From: Aphanomyces cochlioides
Lineage: Eukaryota > Oomycota > Saprolegniomycetes > Saprolegniales > Verrucalvaceae
Direction of reading: 5' to 3'
Length of the DNA: 64,000 bases
Assembly (NCBI GenBank): GCA_019828595.1
Contig: JAHQRK010000013.1
Location: 434,001 to 498,000 of the forward strand
This document shows positions 48,961 through 58,376 of the stretch, piece by piece. The notes under the pieces are model-generated. The model was given only the letters and a program-made list of their open reading frames with translations, was not told the origin of the DNA and ran no database searches. The translations under genes were made by a program, and so were the position numbers. The stretch's first letter is position 1. Every line of letters begins with the position of its first letter.

Positions 48961-49622
48961 TACTCCAGAATACATAGAATTTGAAGAGCAGTATAAAGAT
49001 GTAAGGTATGATGACATTGAACCAACTGAGCTGCAATTGAGCCGAGCAATGCCCCATCTCTCGAAGAAAATTGACGCGCTTCACAGCGATTTGGGATCAT
49101 CTATAGAAATGTTGAGATCCGAGGTTAAAAAATTGTCCGAGCAGATACAAAGTCAACGACAATTTGAGAGCGATTTACGGCGTGGATTGTGCTACATAAG
49201 GTTAGACTACAGCGACCCACAATTAAATACTCCTCAAAGCACTGAACCGACTGAAAACGTCAATCAAACGAATTTGCAATACTCAATGAGTCGTGGCGTC
49301 ATTTCAGTCGTTGATTTATGGCGAGAGTGGACATGTGGCTTTGAGGAAAAGCCATCGATCAAGTACTTAGAAGAGTCACGAGGAACACGGTGGTGTAGTC
49401 AAAATGAACGGCGATTTGTAAATCGTCGTCGAAAAATTATCCAGGCGATTGAAACTGTTGCAACTTCAAAGCAAATTGACTCAAGCCAAGTTGTCCAAAT
49501 ATTTGAAGTCTATCGTGTAAAAAACAAGAGATCTCTTGATTGGATGGCCAAGAACATTGACTGCGTATTGAGGGAGATTGTTTAAAAAGACAAGCATAAT
49601 GCACTGATATATTTGAATGAAA

Positions 49623-50278
49623 TTAAAGTTCTGAATTGTTCTTCACGATGCGCATTCCTCGACTGTAGGTTGTCAAAAGCTCTTGTCCGGCCTCCAAATT
49701 TTTGGTCATGACAACCCAAAGACATGGTCTTTTTGTCGGTGTAAACTCGCATTTTTTTCTTTTTTTCCCCATTGGGCGCTCCTCACGATTGACGAACGAC
49801 CCAAGACCACAGCCATTTTCGCTTTGTTGATACCTTGCATGTAGAGGTTTTTTTCCTTGTCCAAGCCAACGACGTAGCTTGGATCCTCGGGCTTTCCACG
49901 GACAATTTTTCCCGTATAGAATGTTACAATGTCCCCTTTCAGCAAATTTTCATTTGCAAAGACTCCAAAGCCAGAGTCAGGGATGGTAGATGTTTTCATG
50001 ACAAGCAAGGGCTTGTCACAGCGGAAAGATCCCCTTTTGTAAGCAGTTTGATGCATGTAAAGCTTCGTGCGTTTGGCTGGAACTTTTTCTTTTTGCTTCT
50101 GTCGAAACTTCTTTACATAATTCGTCCCCATGTCCTGTGTCGACGTTTTCGTCTTGACGCAGACTCTACGATGATGTCTGGAGACATGGGCGCGCAGTTT
50201 TGGCAGTGTGTCGTGAGTTGCCGGGCACTTGGGGCACAGATAGACCCCATCAACCATGGAAATCAAGGGCTTCGACAT
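49623..50278 (-). pseudogene. C2H2 zinc finger + SET-domain protein, frameshifted
   Basis: From ATG 50278 the frame reads a C2H2 finger (CPKCPATHDTLPKLRAHVSRHH), a Lys-rich linker, and the start of a SET domain (TIPDSGFGVFANENLLKGD, IVTFYTGKIVRG). One A is missing from a run near 49808. After it the next frame continues the SET fold (GLGSFVNREERPMG, CLWVVMTKNLEAGQELLTTY) to a TAA at 49623-49625. SET domains methylate lysines, usually on histones. The family's GxG and FVN elements are present. With the single indel it is a pseudogene or an assembly error. Without the shift the frame stops at 49706. Confidence 0.65.
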
Positions 50279-50341
50279 TGTTTCGAAACAAGACAAATCA
50301 AAATTGATGGAGAAACATTCATAGGTAATTTTTTTTACCAA

Positions 50342-51387
50342 TCATATACATTCTGGTTTTTATATAGTGAATTCAATACAAAACAGTCGTCACTTTTTGT
50401 GAAATGGAAAATATACCCAAGCTTATATTGACCAATCAAAATATATTTAAATACGTCCAATCAGATAATGAAAAGCAGAAAATAGGGTATTCTTTCAAAG
50501 GACCAATTATATTTGAAATAGTGTAGGATTCAGGTCCGGACCCAATTGAATACAGACAAGATATCCATTAGATATTTAAAGTCAATGCTTTGAGCTGTGA
50601 AGATGTATAGAGTCTGGCATAAATTGGCCGTTCGGTCTATCTTGATGTTTGTATACATATTATATCCGGACATATTATCCGGACATAGTGGTGAGTTTAA
50701 CCACTTGAGACCTAAATAACGTATTATAATTAATAGGTTAAACGCAAAAATCAGTAGGTCTAACTTATTGCAGTCTACGTTATATAATAAAACCATGTGA
50801 GATCAAATTGGCCAGAATGCCGTCTGTTCACCATATCTCTTTTGATTTGGACGTTAGCATATTACAACACATTGCCAGCCAGATCCACTCTTGAAGGACA
50901 GAGTTGACGGCATGGGATGTGCCCATAAACATTGCACCCTGCAGTGTAATCGGTCAGACAGACATCTAAAACAGTACTATGATCGTAGCGTTCATTTGAA
51001 CTTTAATGCTTCTACCCTTGCTGGTCAACAAGCACGGAACCTGTTCCCAGTCCGATTGTGCATGGCCGTCCATGTTATGCCCCCCCCCCATTAGTTATGC
51101 CCCAAAGTGCCTGAAACTCGGGGCGGATGTCCCCAAGCTCAAATGGGTGCTCCATTTGCACCCATTTGAGCTTGATTGCGTTTCACACATTGTGTGGACT
51201 ACAAATTGTAGCCCACGAAGCATGGCTAGAAAAACACGGAAACGTTGGGCCGTCGACTGTTGTTGTCGTATGTCATTGTCAGTCGAAGGATTATGCCTCC
51301 TGTATACACAAAAAATCCTTCCTCTTGCGGTGTCTGTAATTTTCTATCTCACTCGAGGGTTTCTTTCATTTGTAAATCAACTCCAGC
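50342..51387. other. Upstream region of trypsin 2, no gene
   Basis: A/T-rich spacer with TATCCGGACAT motifs near 50660-50690 and a strong hairpin at 51134-51174. No supported frame. Confidence 0.45.
51134..51174. promoter_or_regulatory. Perfect 17-bp hairpin upstream of trypsin 2
   Basis: CAAGCTCAAATGGGTGC (51134-51150) and its exact complement (51158-51174) around a 7-nt loop, about 215 bp before the start codon. A regulatory role is only a guess; it could be a small insertion. Confidence 0.4.
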
Positions 51388-52266
51388 ATGCGCGTTTGGC
51401 TGTGGCTTCTAATTGCATTTGCGACGTTGGCGCAAGTCCAGGCTCAACGTCGTCGACGCAGATCCAGATCCAACAACAAGGTGAAGAAGGAAATCGTCGG
51501 CGGTCTCAAGGCCAAAGTCGGCGAGCATCGCTACGTAGCTGGTTTGAAAGGCAGCGAAAACGAAGAAACGGAATGCGGCTCGACGTTGATCGCCCCCAAG
51601 CTCCTTCTCACAGCCGCCCATTGCGTGCTTGACGAGATCAAAGTGGCAGCCATTGGCACCCACTACAATACGGGCTACGAAGGCGGTGAGCTCATTGAAA
51701 TCGTCCAAAAGATCCCTCACCCAAAGTACAACGACGACCCGACGTCAGGCTACGATGTTGCCATTATGAAATTGGCCAGGGCCAGCACGATCACACCTGG
51801 CAAATTGCTCTTTGATCCTGTCCCTGCTGGCACGCCATTGACTGTCCGTGGCTGGGGTTTGACGACGGATGGAGGGCAAGCATCCAAGGAACTGCTCGAA
51901 GTCCAAGTCGATGCCCTCAACGACAGGCAATGCAAGAAGAGCTTGAAAATCAAAGACTGGCCGGAAAGCAGCTTCTGTGCTGGTGGCGTGAAGGGCAAAG
52001 ATTCGTGCCAAGGCGATTCCGGTGGGCCACTTGTGCTCAACCAAGGCAAGGACGAATTTGTTGTTGGTATCGTCAGCTGGGGCGATGGATGCGGCCAAGA
52101 CAAGAAACCTGGCGTCTACGCTCGCCTCAGTGATCCAGAAGTGCGTAATTTCATCCAGCGATACCTAAACTCCAAGTCCGATGACGATGATGATGACGAC
52201 GACGATGACGACGATGATGATGATGACGACGATGACGATGACGACGATTATGCCGGACGCCTTTAA
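51388..52266 (+). CDS. Secreted trypsin with 23-residue poly-Asp tail (trypsin 2)
   Basis: 292 residues. It has a signal peptide (about 1-20), an Arg-rich propeptide (QRRRRRSRSNNKVKKE) and mature start IVGG at 36. His78 (TAAHC), Asp123 (YDVAIM) and Ser211 (GDSGGP) form the triad, and Asp205 predicts Lys/Arg specificity. It is nearly identical to trypsin 1 across the core (for example GSTLIAPKLLLTAAHC), but the tail has 23 Asp (265-287) before YAGRL. The differing tail length in GAT/GAC repeats points to replication slippage. A fragment of the ankyrin-kinase gene follows downstream, as with the other two trypsins. Confidence 0.93.
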   Translation: MRVWLWLLIAFATLAQVQAQRRRRRSRSNNKVKKEIVGGLKAKVGEHRYVAGLKGSENEETECGSTLIAPKLLLTAAHCVLDEIKVAAIGTHYNTGYEGGELIEIVQKIPHPKYNDDPTSGYDVAIMKLARASTITPGKLLFDPVPAGTPLTVRGWGLTTDGGQASKELLEVQVDALNDRQCKKSLKIKDWPESSFCAGGVKGKDSCQGDSGGPLVLNQGKDEFVVGIVSWGDGCGQDKKPGVYARLSDPEVRNFIQRYLNSKSDDDDDDDDDDDDDDDDDDDDDDDYAGRL

Positions 52267-52404
52267 ACGTAACTCTTGAATCTCTGAAGTGCAATTTTTA
52301 TATTTCTGTTTTGTTATCCAACCGAGCCAAGTACAAACTCGAGTGCAAAGCGAACTGCAAATTGCAGTTTTCCAAAGTACGATGAAGCCTGAAATGATTC
52401 ACAC

Positions 52405-52776
52405 ACGACAGGCAATTGAGCAATTGAATCTTTCAAGTCTTGGATTCGAACGTCGTTTTGAAGACCAACGGCTTGGGCGAACGTGTCTGGCGTTGGATGA
52501 ATGCGCTGAAGCATTCTCACGCCCGCCAGTATCAATGGGAAATGTGAAACCAAGAAGATGTGGCTTTCAACCAGTTGAAGGGGATATATGCCCCTGATAT
52601 CAACGACGAGAGATCCCGTCACCTCGTCCAACAAATAGATGAAGAGGGGGTCCTGGGGGGAGACGATTTGGTCAAAGATAGACATTGGTAGAGTCGATTC
52701 TCCATCTCAAAGAGAGTTCAGCTGAAATCGATGTGGGATAACCACAGAGCTTTTCAAACCTCTCTTGAGAGCTCAA
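52405..52776 (-). pseudogene. Relic of ankyrin-pseudokinase last exon behind trypsin 2
   Basis: It is nearly identical to 55344-55720 in the last exon of the intact gene (residues SIFDQIVSPQDPLFIYLLDE, VESHIFL.SHFPLILAG, IQDLKDSIAQLP). It is cut on both sides: the left end grades into trypsin flank and the right end joins a subtilisin fragment at about 52777. It cannot be functional. Confidence 0.85.
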
Positions 52777-53654
52777 ACACTGGCGTGACCAAGATTGGCG
52801 CTCCATCCGTGTGGGCCAACGGCAACCGTGGCGAAGGCATCGTGGTGTCTAACATTGATACGGGTGTCCTCTACACGCACGAAGCTCTCAAGGGTAACTG
52901 GCGCTCTGACTATGGCTGGTACGATCCATCTGCCAAGAAGGCCACTCCTTACGATGGCAATGGCCACGGCTCCCACACCATGGGTACGATTGCCGGTCAG
53001 AACGGTATCGGTGTAGCTCCGAACGCCAAGTGGATTGCTTGCCGTGGATGCACGACGAACAGTTGTCCAGAAGCCACATTGACGGCTTGTGCTCAATGGA
53101 TCTTGTGCCCAACCGACACCTCGGGAAAGAACGCCAACTGCGCCAAGGCTCCCAATGTCGTGAGCAACTCGTGGGGTGGCTCGACGGGAGGTGACTCGTG
53201 GTACCAATCGTACGTGGATGCTTGGCGCAAGGCTGGCATTATCCCTGTGTTTGCCAACGGCAATGCCGGTCCAACGTGCGGCAGCGTGGCCTCCCCGGGT
53301 GACTACAAGAACGTGATTGGTGTGGGTGCGACCGACTCGAGCGACAAGCTTGCGAGCTTCAGCAGCAAGGGTGCCACCAAGGACAAGCGCGTCAAGCCTG
53401 ATGTGTCTGCTCCTGGTCAAAGCGTCCGCTCGGCTTGGTACACTGGCAACACGGCGTACAACACGATCTCGGGTACGTCGATGGCGACTCCTCATGTGGC
53501 TGGTGCAGTGGCTTTGATCTTGGCTGCCAAGCCTGGTGCCACGTACGACACGGTGTACTCTTTGTTGACAAAGACTGTGGACACGTCGACTTTGGTCGTG
53601 TCGACTGCCAACTGTGAGAACTTCACCGCTGCTTCTCGTGATAGAATTATTTAA
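52777..53654 (+). pseudogene. Subtilisin-family (S8) protease fragment
   Basis: The frame covers most of an S8 catalytic domain with all active-site parts: Asp in NIDTGV, His in GNGHGSHTMG, Asn in FANGNAGP, Ser in GTSMATPH. In the open frame that begins at ATG 52731 these are Asp43, His79, Asn178 and Ser250. The signal peptide and propeptide that S8 enzymes need for secretion and folding are missing. The first 15 or so codons come from the ankyrin-kinase relic read antisense. At the other end the domain breaks off after STANC into 12 foreign codons and a stop. It is a fragment joined into another gene's remains, so probably non-functional. Confidence 0.75.
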
Positions 53655-53978
53655 GGTGGATCGCATTCAAGGGGATCTTAAGGGCTTAATTTGTCGTCCA
53701 AGTGAACGATTCATGGGGTTGGTAGATAGATGTACTGTGACTTTGATCTAGAGGCGATATGAACAAGTGATGTCGAGGCAAAGTTCACGAGTCTGCGAGG
53801 AAATTTCCTGTTTTGCCAGAATATTCCTGACAGCATACTGTAACGTTACCAGGCTTCCTCAGTCACATTCCACGTTGGTTCTCCGGCCAAAACAGTGTGG
53901 TTAACATTTCACATGGGGGAATCGACTACGTACTGTACGTAGTATGTTGAATGTTTCATTTGTGAAATCAACGTCAAC
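53655..53978. other. Upstream region of trypsin 3, no gene
   Basis: Non-coding. The last 40 bp before the ATG resemble those of trypsins 1 and 2 (TTCATT, AAATCAACG). Confidence 0.45.
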
Positions 53979-54752
53979 ATGCGAGTTGGCGTGTGGCTTC
54001 TTATTGCCTTGGCGACATTGGCGCAAGTCCAAGGTCAGCATAAATCCAAGAAGCACAAGGTGAAGAAGGAAATCGTCGGTGGTCTCAGGGCCAAAGTCGG
54101 CAAGCATCGCTACGTCGCTGGTTTGAAAGCCAGCGCTAACCACGAAACGGAATGCGGCTCGACGTTGATTGCCCCAACGCTCCTTCTCACTGCGGCCCAT
54201 TGCGTGAGTGACGATATCAAGGTGGCGGCCATTGGCACCCACTACAACACAGTCTACAAAGGCGGTGAGCTCATTCAAGTCGTCCAACAGATTCGACACC
54301 CAAAATTCAACGGCGACCCCCTGAATGGCTACGATGTTGCCATTATGAGATTGGCCAGGGCCAGCACGATCACACCTGGCAAATTGCTCTTTGATCCTGT
54401 CCCTGCTGGCACGCCATTGACTGTCCGTGGCTGGGGTTTGACGACGGATGGAGGGCAAGCGTCCAACGAACTTCTCGAAGTCCAAGTCAATGTCCATCGA
54501 AACAAGCAGTGCATGAAGAGCTTTAACATCCCCAGCTGGGCACAAAATAGCTTCTGTGCTGGTGGCGTGAAGGGCAAAGATGCGTGCCAAGGCGATTCCG
54601 GTGGGCCCATTGTGTTCGAACAAGGCAGGGACGAATTTGTCGTCGGAGTTGTCAGCTTTGGAGATGGATGTGGCAAAGCTAAACCTGGTGTCTACGCTCG
54701 CCTCAGTCATCCAGAATTGCGTGATTTCATCCTGCCATACCTAAACTCCTAG
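53979..54752 (+). CDS. Secreted trypsin, poly-Asp tail lost to a stop (trypsin 3)
   Basis: 257 residues. It has a signal peptide (about 1-19), a basic propeptide (HKSKKHKVKKE) and IVGG at 32. The triad is His74, Asp119 and Ser207, with Asp201 in the specificity pocket. It is more diverged from trypsins 1 and 2 than they are from each other (for example NIPSWAQNSF for KIKDWPESSF). A TAG at 54750-54752 replaces the AAG Lys codon seen in the paralogs. The same frame beyond it still encodes Ser-Glu, eight Asp, YAGRR and TAA. The enzyme itself is complete, so it is probably active without a tail. Confidence 0.92.
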   Translation: MRVGVWLLIALATLAQVQGQHKSKKHKVKKEIVGGLRAKVGKHRYVAGLKASANHETECGSTLIAPTLLLTAAHCVSDDIKVAAIGTHYNTVYKGGELIQVVQQIRHPKFNGDPLNGYDVAIMRLARASTITPGKLLFDPVPAGTPLTVRGWGLTTDGGQASNELLEVQVNVHRNKQCMKSFNIPSWAQNSFCAGGVKGKDACQGDSGGPIVFEQGRDEFVVGVVSFGDGCGKAKPGVYARLSHPELRDFILPYLNS

Positions 54753-54800
54753 TCCGAGGACGACGATGACGACGACGACGATTATGCCGGACGCCGTTAA
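54753..54800 (+). other. Untranslated remnant of poly-Asp tail
   Basis: In frame with trypsin 3 beyond its stop: SE, eight Asp codons, YAGRR, stop at 54798-54800. It could be reached only by stop-codon readthrough. Confidence 0.85.
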
Positions 54801-55011
54801 ACATAACTCTTGAATCTCTAAAGTGCAATTTTTATCTTTCACTCTGCCTTAAACCAAGTCAAGTGCAAACTCGAGTGCATGTTCAAGAGAGATTCCATAA
54901 GACACTTGATGTTTGAGAGCAGCTTTCAGCAGCTCGTAGAGCTCGTTTGACAATTTCTAAGCTGCTTTATGCTTTATGTCCGAGGAAATATTGCGAATGT
55001 GCAAGCGCTTT

Positions 55012-58000
55012 TCACATGACATTACAAGTACACGAGCGTTCTTCGTCAGGTGGGGAGCGGCTGGAGGACTGGAGCACATTGTTCCAATGTTCTCCAAGTG
55101 TGGGGGGCAATTTCTTTGTCGGTAGTCGATTCATTTGTTGCTTTGACATTTGACACGGAGCTCTTAAAGTCCAGACAATTTGGCTTGGAGCAACCACACG
55201 ACAGAGTCCGCCAAATGTATGGGCGACGTCATATTCATCGAATAGTTGCTCCAGATTTTCTCCAAGCGTTCTTTCCATCGTCCTCTTGTTGAATGATTCG
55301 TATTTAGCAGCACGAGCCAGGATATCGTAGCTGACGACAGGCAATTGAGCAATTGAATCTTTCAAGTCTTGGATTCGAACGTCGTTTTGAAGACCAACGG
55401 CTTGGGCGAACGTGTCAGACGTTGGATGAATGCGCTGAAGCATTCTCAAGCCCGCCAGTATCAATGGGAAATGTGAAGCCAAGAAGATGTGGCTTTCAAC
55501 CAGTTGAAGGGGATATATGCCCCTGATATCAACGACGAGAGATCCCGTCACCTCGTCCAACAAATAGATGAAGAGGGGGTCCTGGGGGGAGACGATTTGG
55601 TCAAAGATAGACATTGGTAGAGTCGATTCCCCATGCTCAAGAGCCTTCGCGACGGCTGAAAGCGATGAAAGATAAGCCTGGAGCTTCTCGAATCGCTCTT
55701 GAGGGTTCACAGCCTCAAGTTTGAACGGCAAGACGAGCAGTGAGGATGGTACACAAAGTCGATTTGTAAATCCAGCCCCAAATAATGACTTCGTCTCGAT
55801 GACTGTATTGATTCGGGCGAGAACTTGGTTGGAATTCGTAGTTGTCTGCAGTTCTTTTACATTTTGAGCAGGAATCAACTTCGGGATAGCTTCCAAATGA
55901 CTGAAGAATGGATGCTGGAGCACTTGGTCAGCGTCCAAAGTCGATGGTTGAGTAAGAAGTCGTCGAATTAAATCGCGGGCCTTTTGGTCGGCAATATGAT
56001 TTTGCAGAGTGGATTCCAAGACGTCCAAGGTGGATAAACAAACAGAGCCCAATAATTCTACGAGAAGACAACCCAGCGCAGTCAAATCTTTCGCCTTGGC
56101 ATCGTCTCCAACTGAAAGAATTGCGTTAGTAGATAATATAGTGCGTGGTCGTACCTTGACCTGCGTGGCTTAGGTCAATGAATCGGAGATGCCGATTGAA
56201 TCGCACGACATGATGGCTGGAGATATTTCCATGCGCCAAGCCATGTCCATGTAATCGTTGGAGTGCCACAGCGACTTCGAAGGCGAGGCGATGTTTTTCG
56301 ATCGTTGTGAGGCATTCATGGCGACATATTGCGGCCAAATCTCGACTCGCCAGCGGGAGAACGGCGACAAACGGAAACTGGAGAAGATTTAAATGTGCTA
56401 GTCGAATTGATGACGCATGGGTATGGAATTCGCTCAATGGGATGGTGGTTGGGACGAGACTGAGCACACTTTGAGCGTCGAGACCTTGACGTAAGGTGAT
56501 TTCCTTGGTGTAGCTTGCATCATCCCGCATCCACTTGAGTACAATTCGAAATGGAGGAAGACCACGACACAGCCGTAGAAATTCGTCGAGATTGATCTCG
56601 TCTTGTTGGATTGGGGCAATCTAAAAATGTAATTCAGAGACTGAAAATGCGTGTGAAAGCTTACGAAAGTCGACGGGGAAATCCCCCAAAAGGTCTCGAG
56701 ATGCTCACGACACGTGGCAAACCCAGTCGCATTCAAAAGCCCAGTGTCCTTCGACGCGTACTCACCATATAGTTGTTTCAAGTAGCCGTGATCAATCGCT
56801 TCGAGAAGAACAGAGGAAGGACTAACATGACAAGGAGGGCCTTCATGAAGCTCGTAGCGACCACAGAAATGCAGCCAAGATTGTAAAATATCTCGCGTTG
56901 GGGCGTCGGTCGACTCGAAAGCTGAAGATCCCATTAAATTCATCGCGAGTGCCAGCCCCCGAAGAAAACACGAGGGGGCATCGACGTACATGTCACCAAT
57001 CTTTTTCACGACGGGGAGACGGATAGACACTGGCACATGATGCGACTCCAAAAACGTTGTCCAGGAGAATTCATGGGCTGGACGAGGAGCCACGACGTCT
57101 TCGTCTTGGATTTCCAGAGGGAGATCGCGAAGTAACATCGTGACTGCGACGTCGATGGATAAATCAGCAGCAAGGCATTCCAAGAGTAATTTTGAAGCCT
57201 CCTAATTTATGCATTTTTTAGAAAAAGATATGGATGATGTACATCGTGGGGATGGATTTCCCAGTCGTGAAAACCACGTGCAATCAACGCAACGATAACT
57301 TTCCAATGGTGACGATGAATCGCTAAATCATAAGGCGTAAAGCCATCCTACAGCAGCCACTTGGACTTCTTCGAGTAGAATAAACCTTACTCCATTTTTA
57401 ACCAATTCAGAGTGACTTTGTGGATAAAGCAACGGGATAACTTCAACATGGCCTTCTTTACAAGCTCGATGGAGAGCTGTATCGCCATACTAGACAGTCA
57501 AATCAGCTTTTACAGCACTGTATATAAACGATAGAATGCTTACTTTGTTGGCTCGATCGATTTGAATTGCAGGATGCTTGACGAGGACGTCGACAATTGA
57601 CACTGTGCCGGTAGCAGCAGCTAGCATCAATGGAGTATTTCCGCCCTGTGTAAGTTGTAATTTTAACTGTCAACTCGAAGGATGGCAAGTACTTTGTCAG
57701 GTAGATTTACATCCATATCGTCACGCTCGATGAGCTTTTCAACGACATTTGCATGACCATTGACAGCAGCTAGCAACAGCGCTGAGTGCCAATTCTACCG
57801 TGCGATCAATGTTGACAAAGATGGACAAAATTTACCGAGTTGAACGCATTGAGAGCAATGTGAGGGGCAGCCAGCAACGCCTCGACAACTTCGGCTTTGC
57901 CTTTGGCGGCGGCATGAATTAATGCTGAGTTGCCCTTCTGCAATAGAGGTAAGGCATCATTTCCGTTTTCAAGGCGTACAGTGTCCACTGCATTCACGTC

Positions 58001-58376
58001 AATAGCAGGATGGGCTAGCAATAAGCGCACAATGCCAGCATGGCCAGCTTGAGCAGCCAGAATAAGAGGTGTCGAGCCAAACTATACACATAGCTAGGAG
58101 GATTTCAATGTGCCAGCTACCTCTGACGGGCAATTGACGTCGATATCTTTCCAGGAAACGAGCTCAGAGACGACGTTGTAGTGGCCACGTGCACAAGCCA
58201 GCGTCAGCGGCGTGTATTTCCACTGACAGTTTGAGATAGACGATAATTCGAAGCTATAGCAGCGAGTGTACCTTGAACCCCTCGACGGGAAAGAGCGTGT
58301 TCAAGCTCGATGCATCCACTTGGAGGCTTTCAGTCGCGCCTTCCTTGATCGCTGCCATCAAACATGACGCAGCCAT
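55012..58376 (-). CDS. Ankyrin-repeat pseudokinase, 11 exons, 973 aa
   Basis: ATG at 58376. Exons by GT-AG signals: 58376-58272, 58222-58121, 58081-57980, 57937-57836, 57794-57693, 57645-57544, 57489-57391, 57347-57243, 57201-56665, 56620-56155, 56111-55012. Introns are 39-54 nt. Exons 2-8 each hold exactly one ankyrin repeat (33-35 codons, phase 0; for example FGSTPLILAAQAGHAGIVRLLL); exon 1 looks like the cap. Exon 9 is a helical linker. Exons 10-11 hold a kinase-like domain with the catalytic loop degraded to HGHGLAHGNISSHH (no HRD) and DFG replaced by IDLS, so catalysis is unlikely. It probably binds partners through the repeats. It converges on trypsin 3. Confidence 0.88.

Larger units (their letters stand above)
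46731..49585 (+). pseudogene. Ndc10/GCR1_C-like recombinase gene split by a Tc1/mariner insertion
   Basis: The left part (46731-47118) reads SGARIAEIGGASENQIRRLG, RWNNQAMENCYLTSLPR, MRALAGFGTEKGNFYI. This resembles the end of Ndc10-type tyrosine recombinase domains, which occur in fungal Crypton-like genes. The right part (48963-49585) encodes a coiled coil (DALHSDLGSSIEMLRSEVKK) and a GCR1_C-like DNA-binding domain (VVDLWREWTCGFEEKPSIKY, RRFVNRRRKI), ending at 49585. Joining across one TA gives ...FFTPEYIEFEEQ, with one extra base needed near 47098. The N-terminus is missing. The gene was therefore already damaged, or was damaged along with the insertion. Confidence 0.65.

Noticed and set aside
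52773..53666. 297-codon minus-strand frame
   Set aside because: It is a shadow of the subtilisin fragment; Arg/His-rich composition and no domain.
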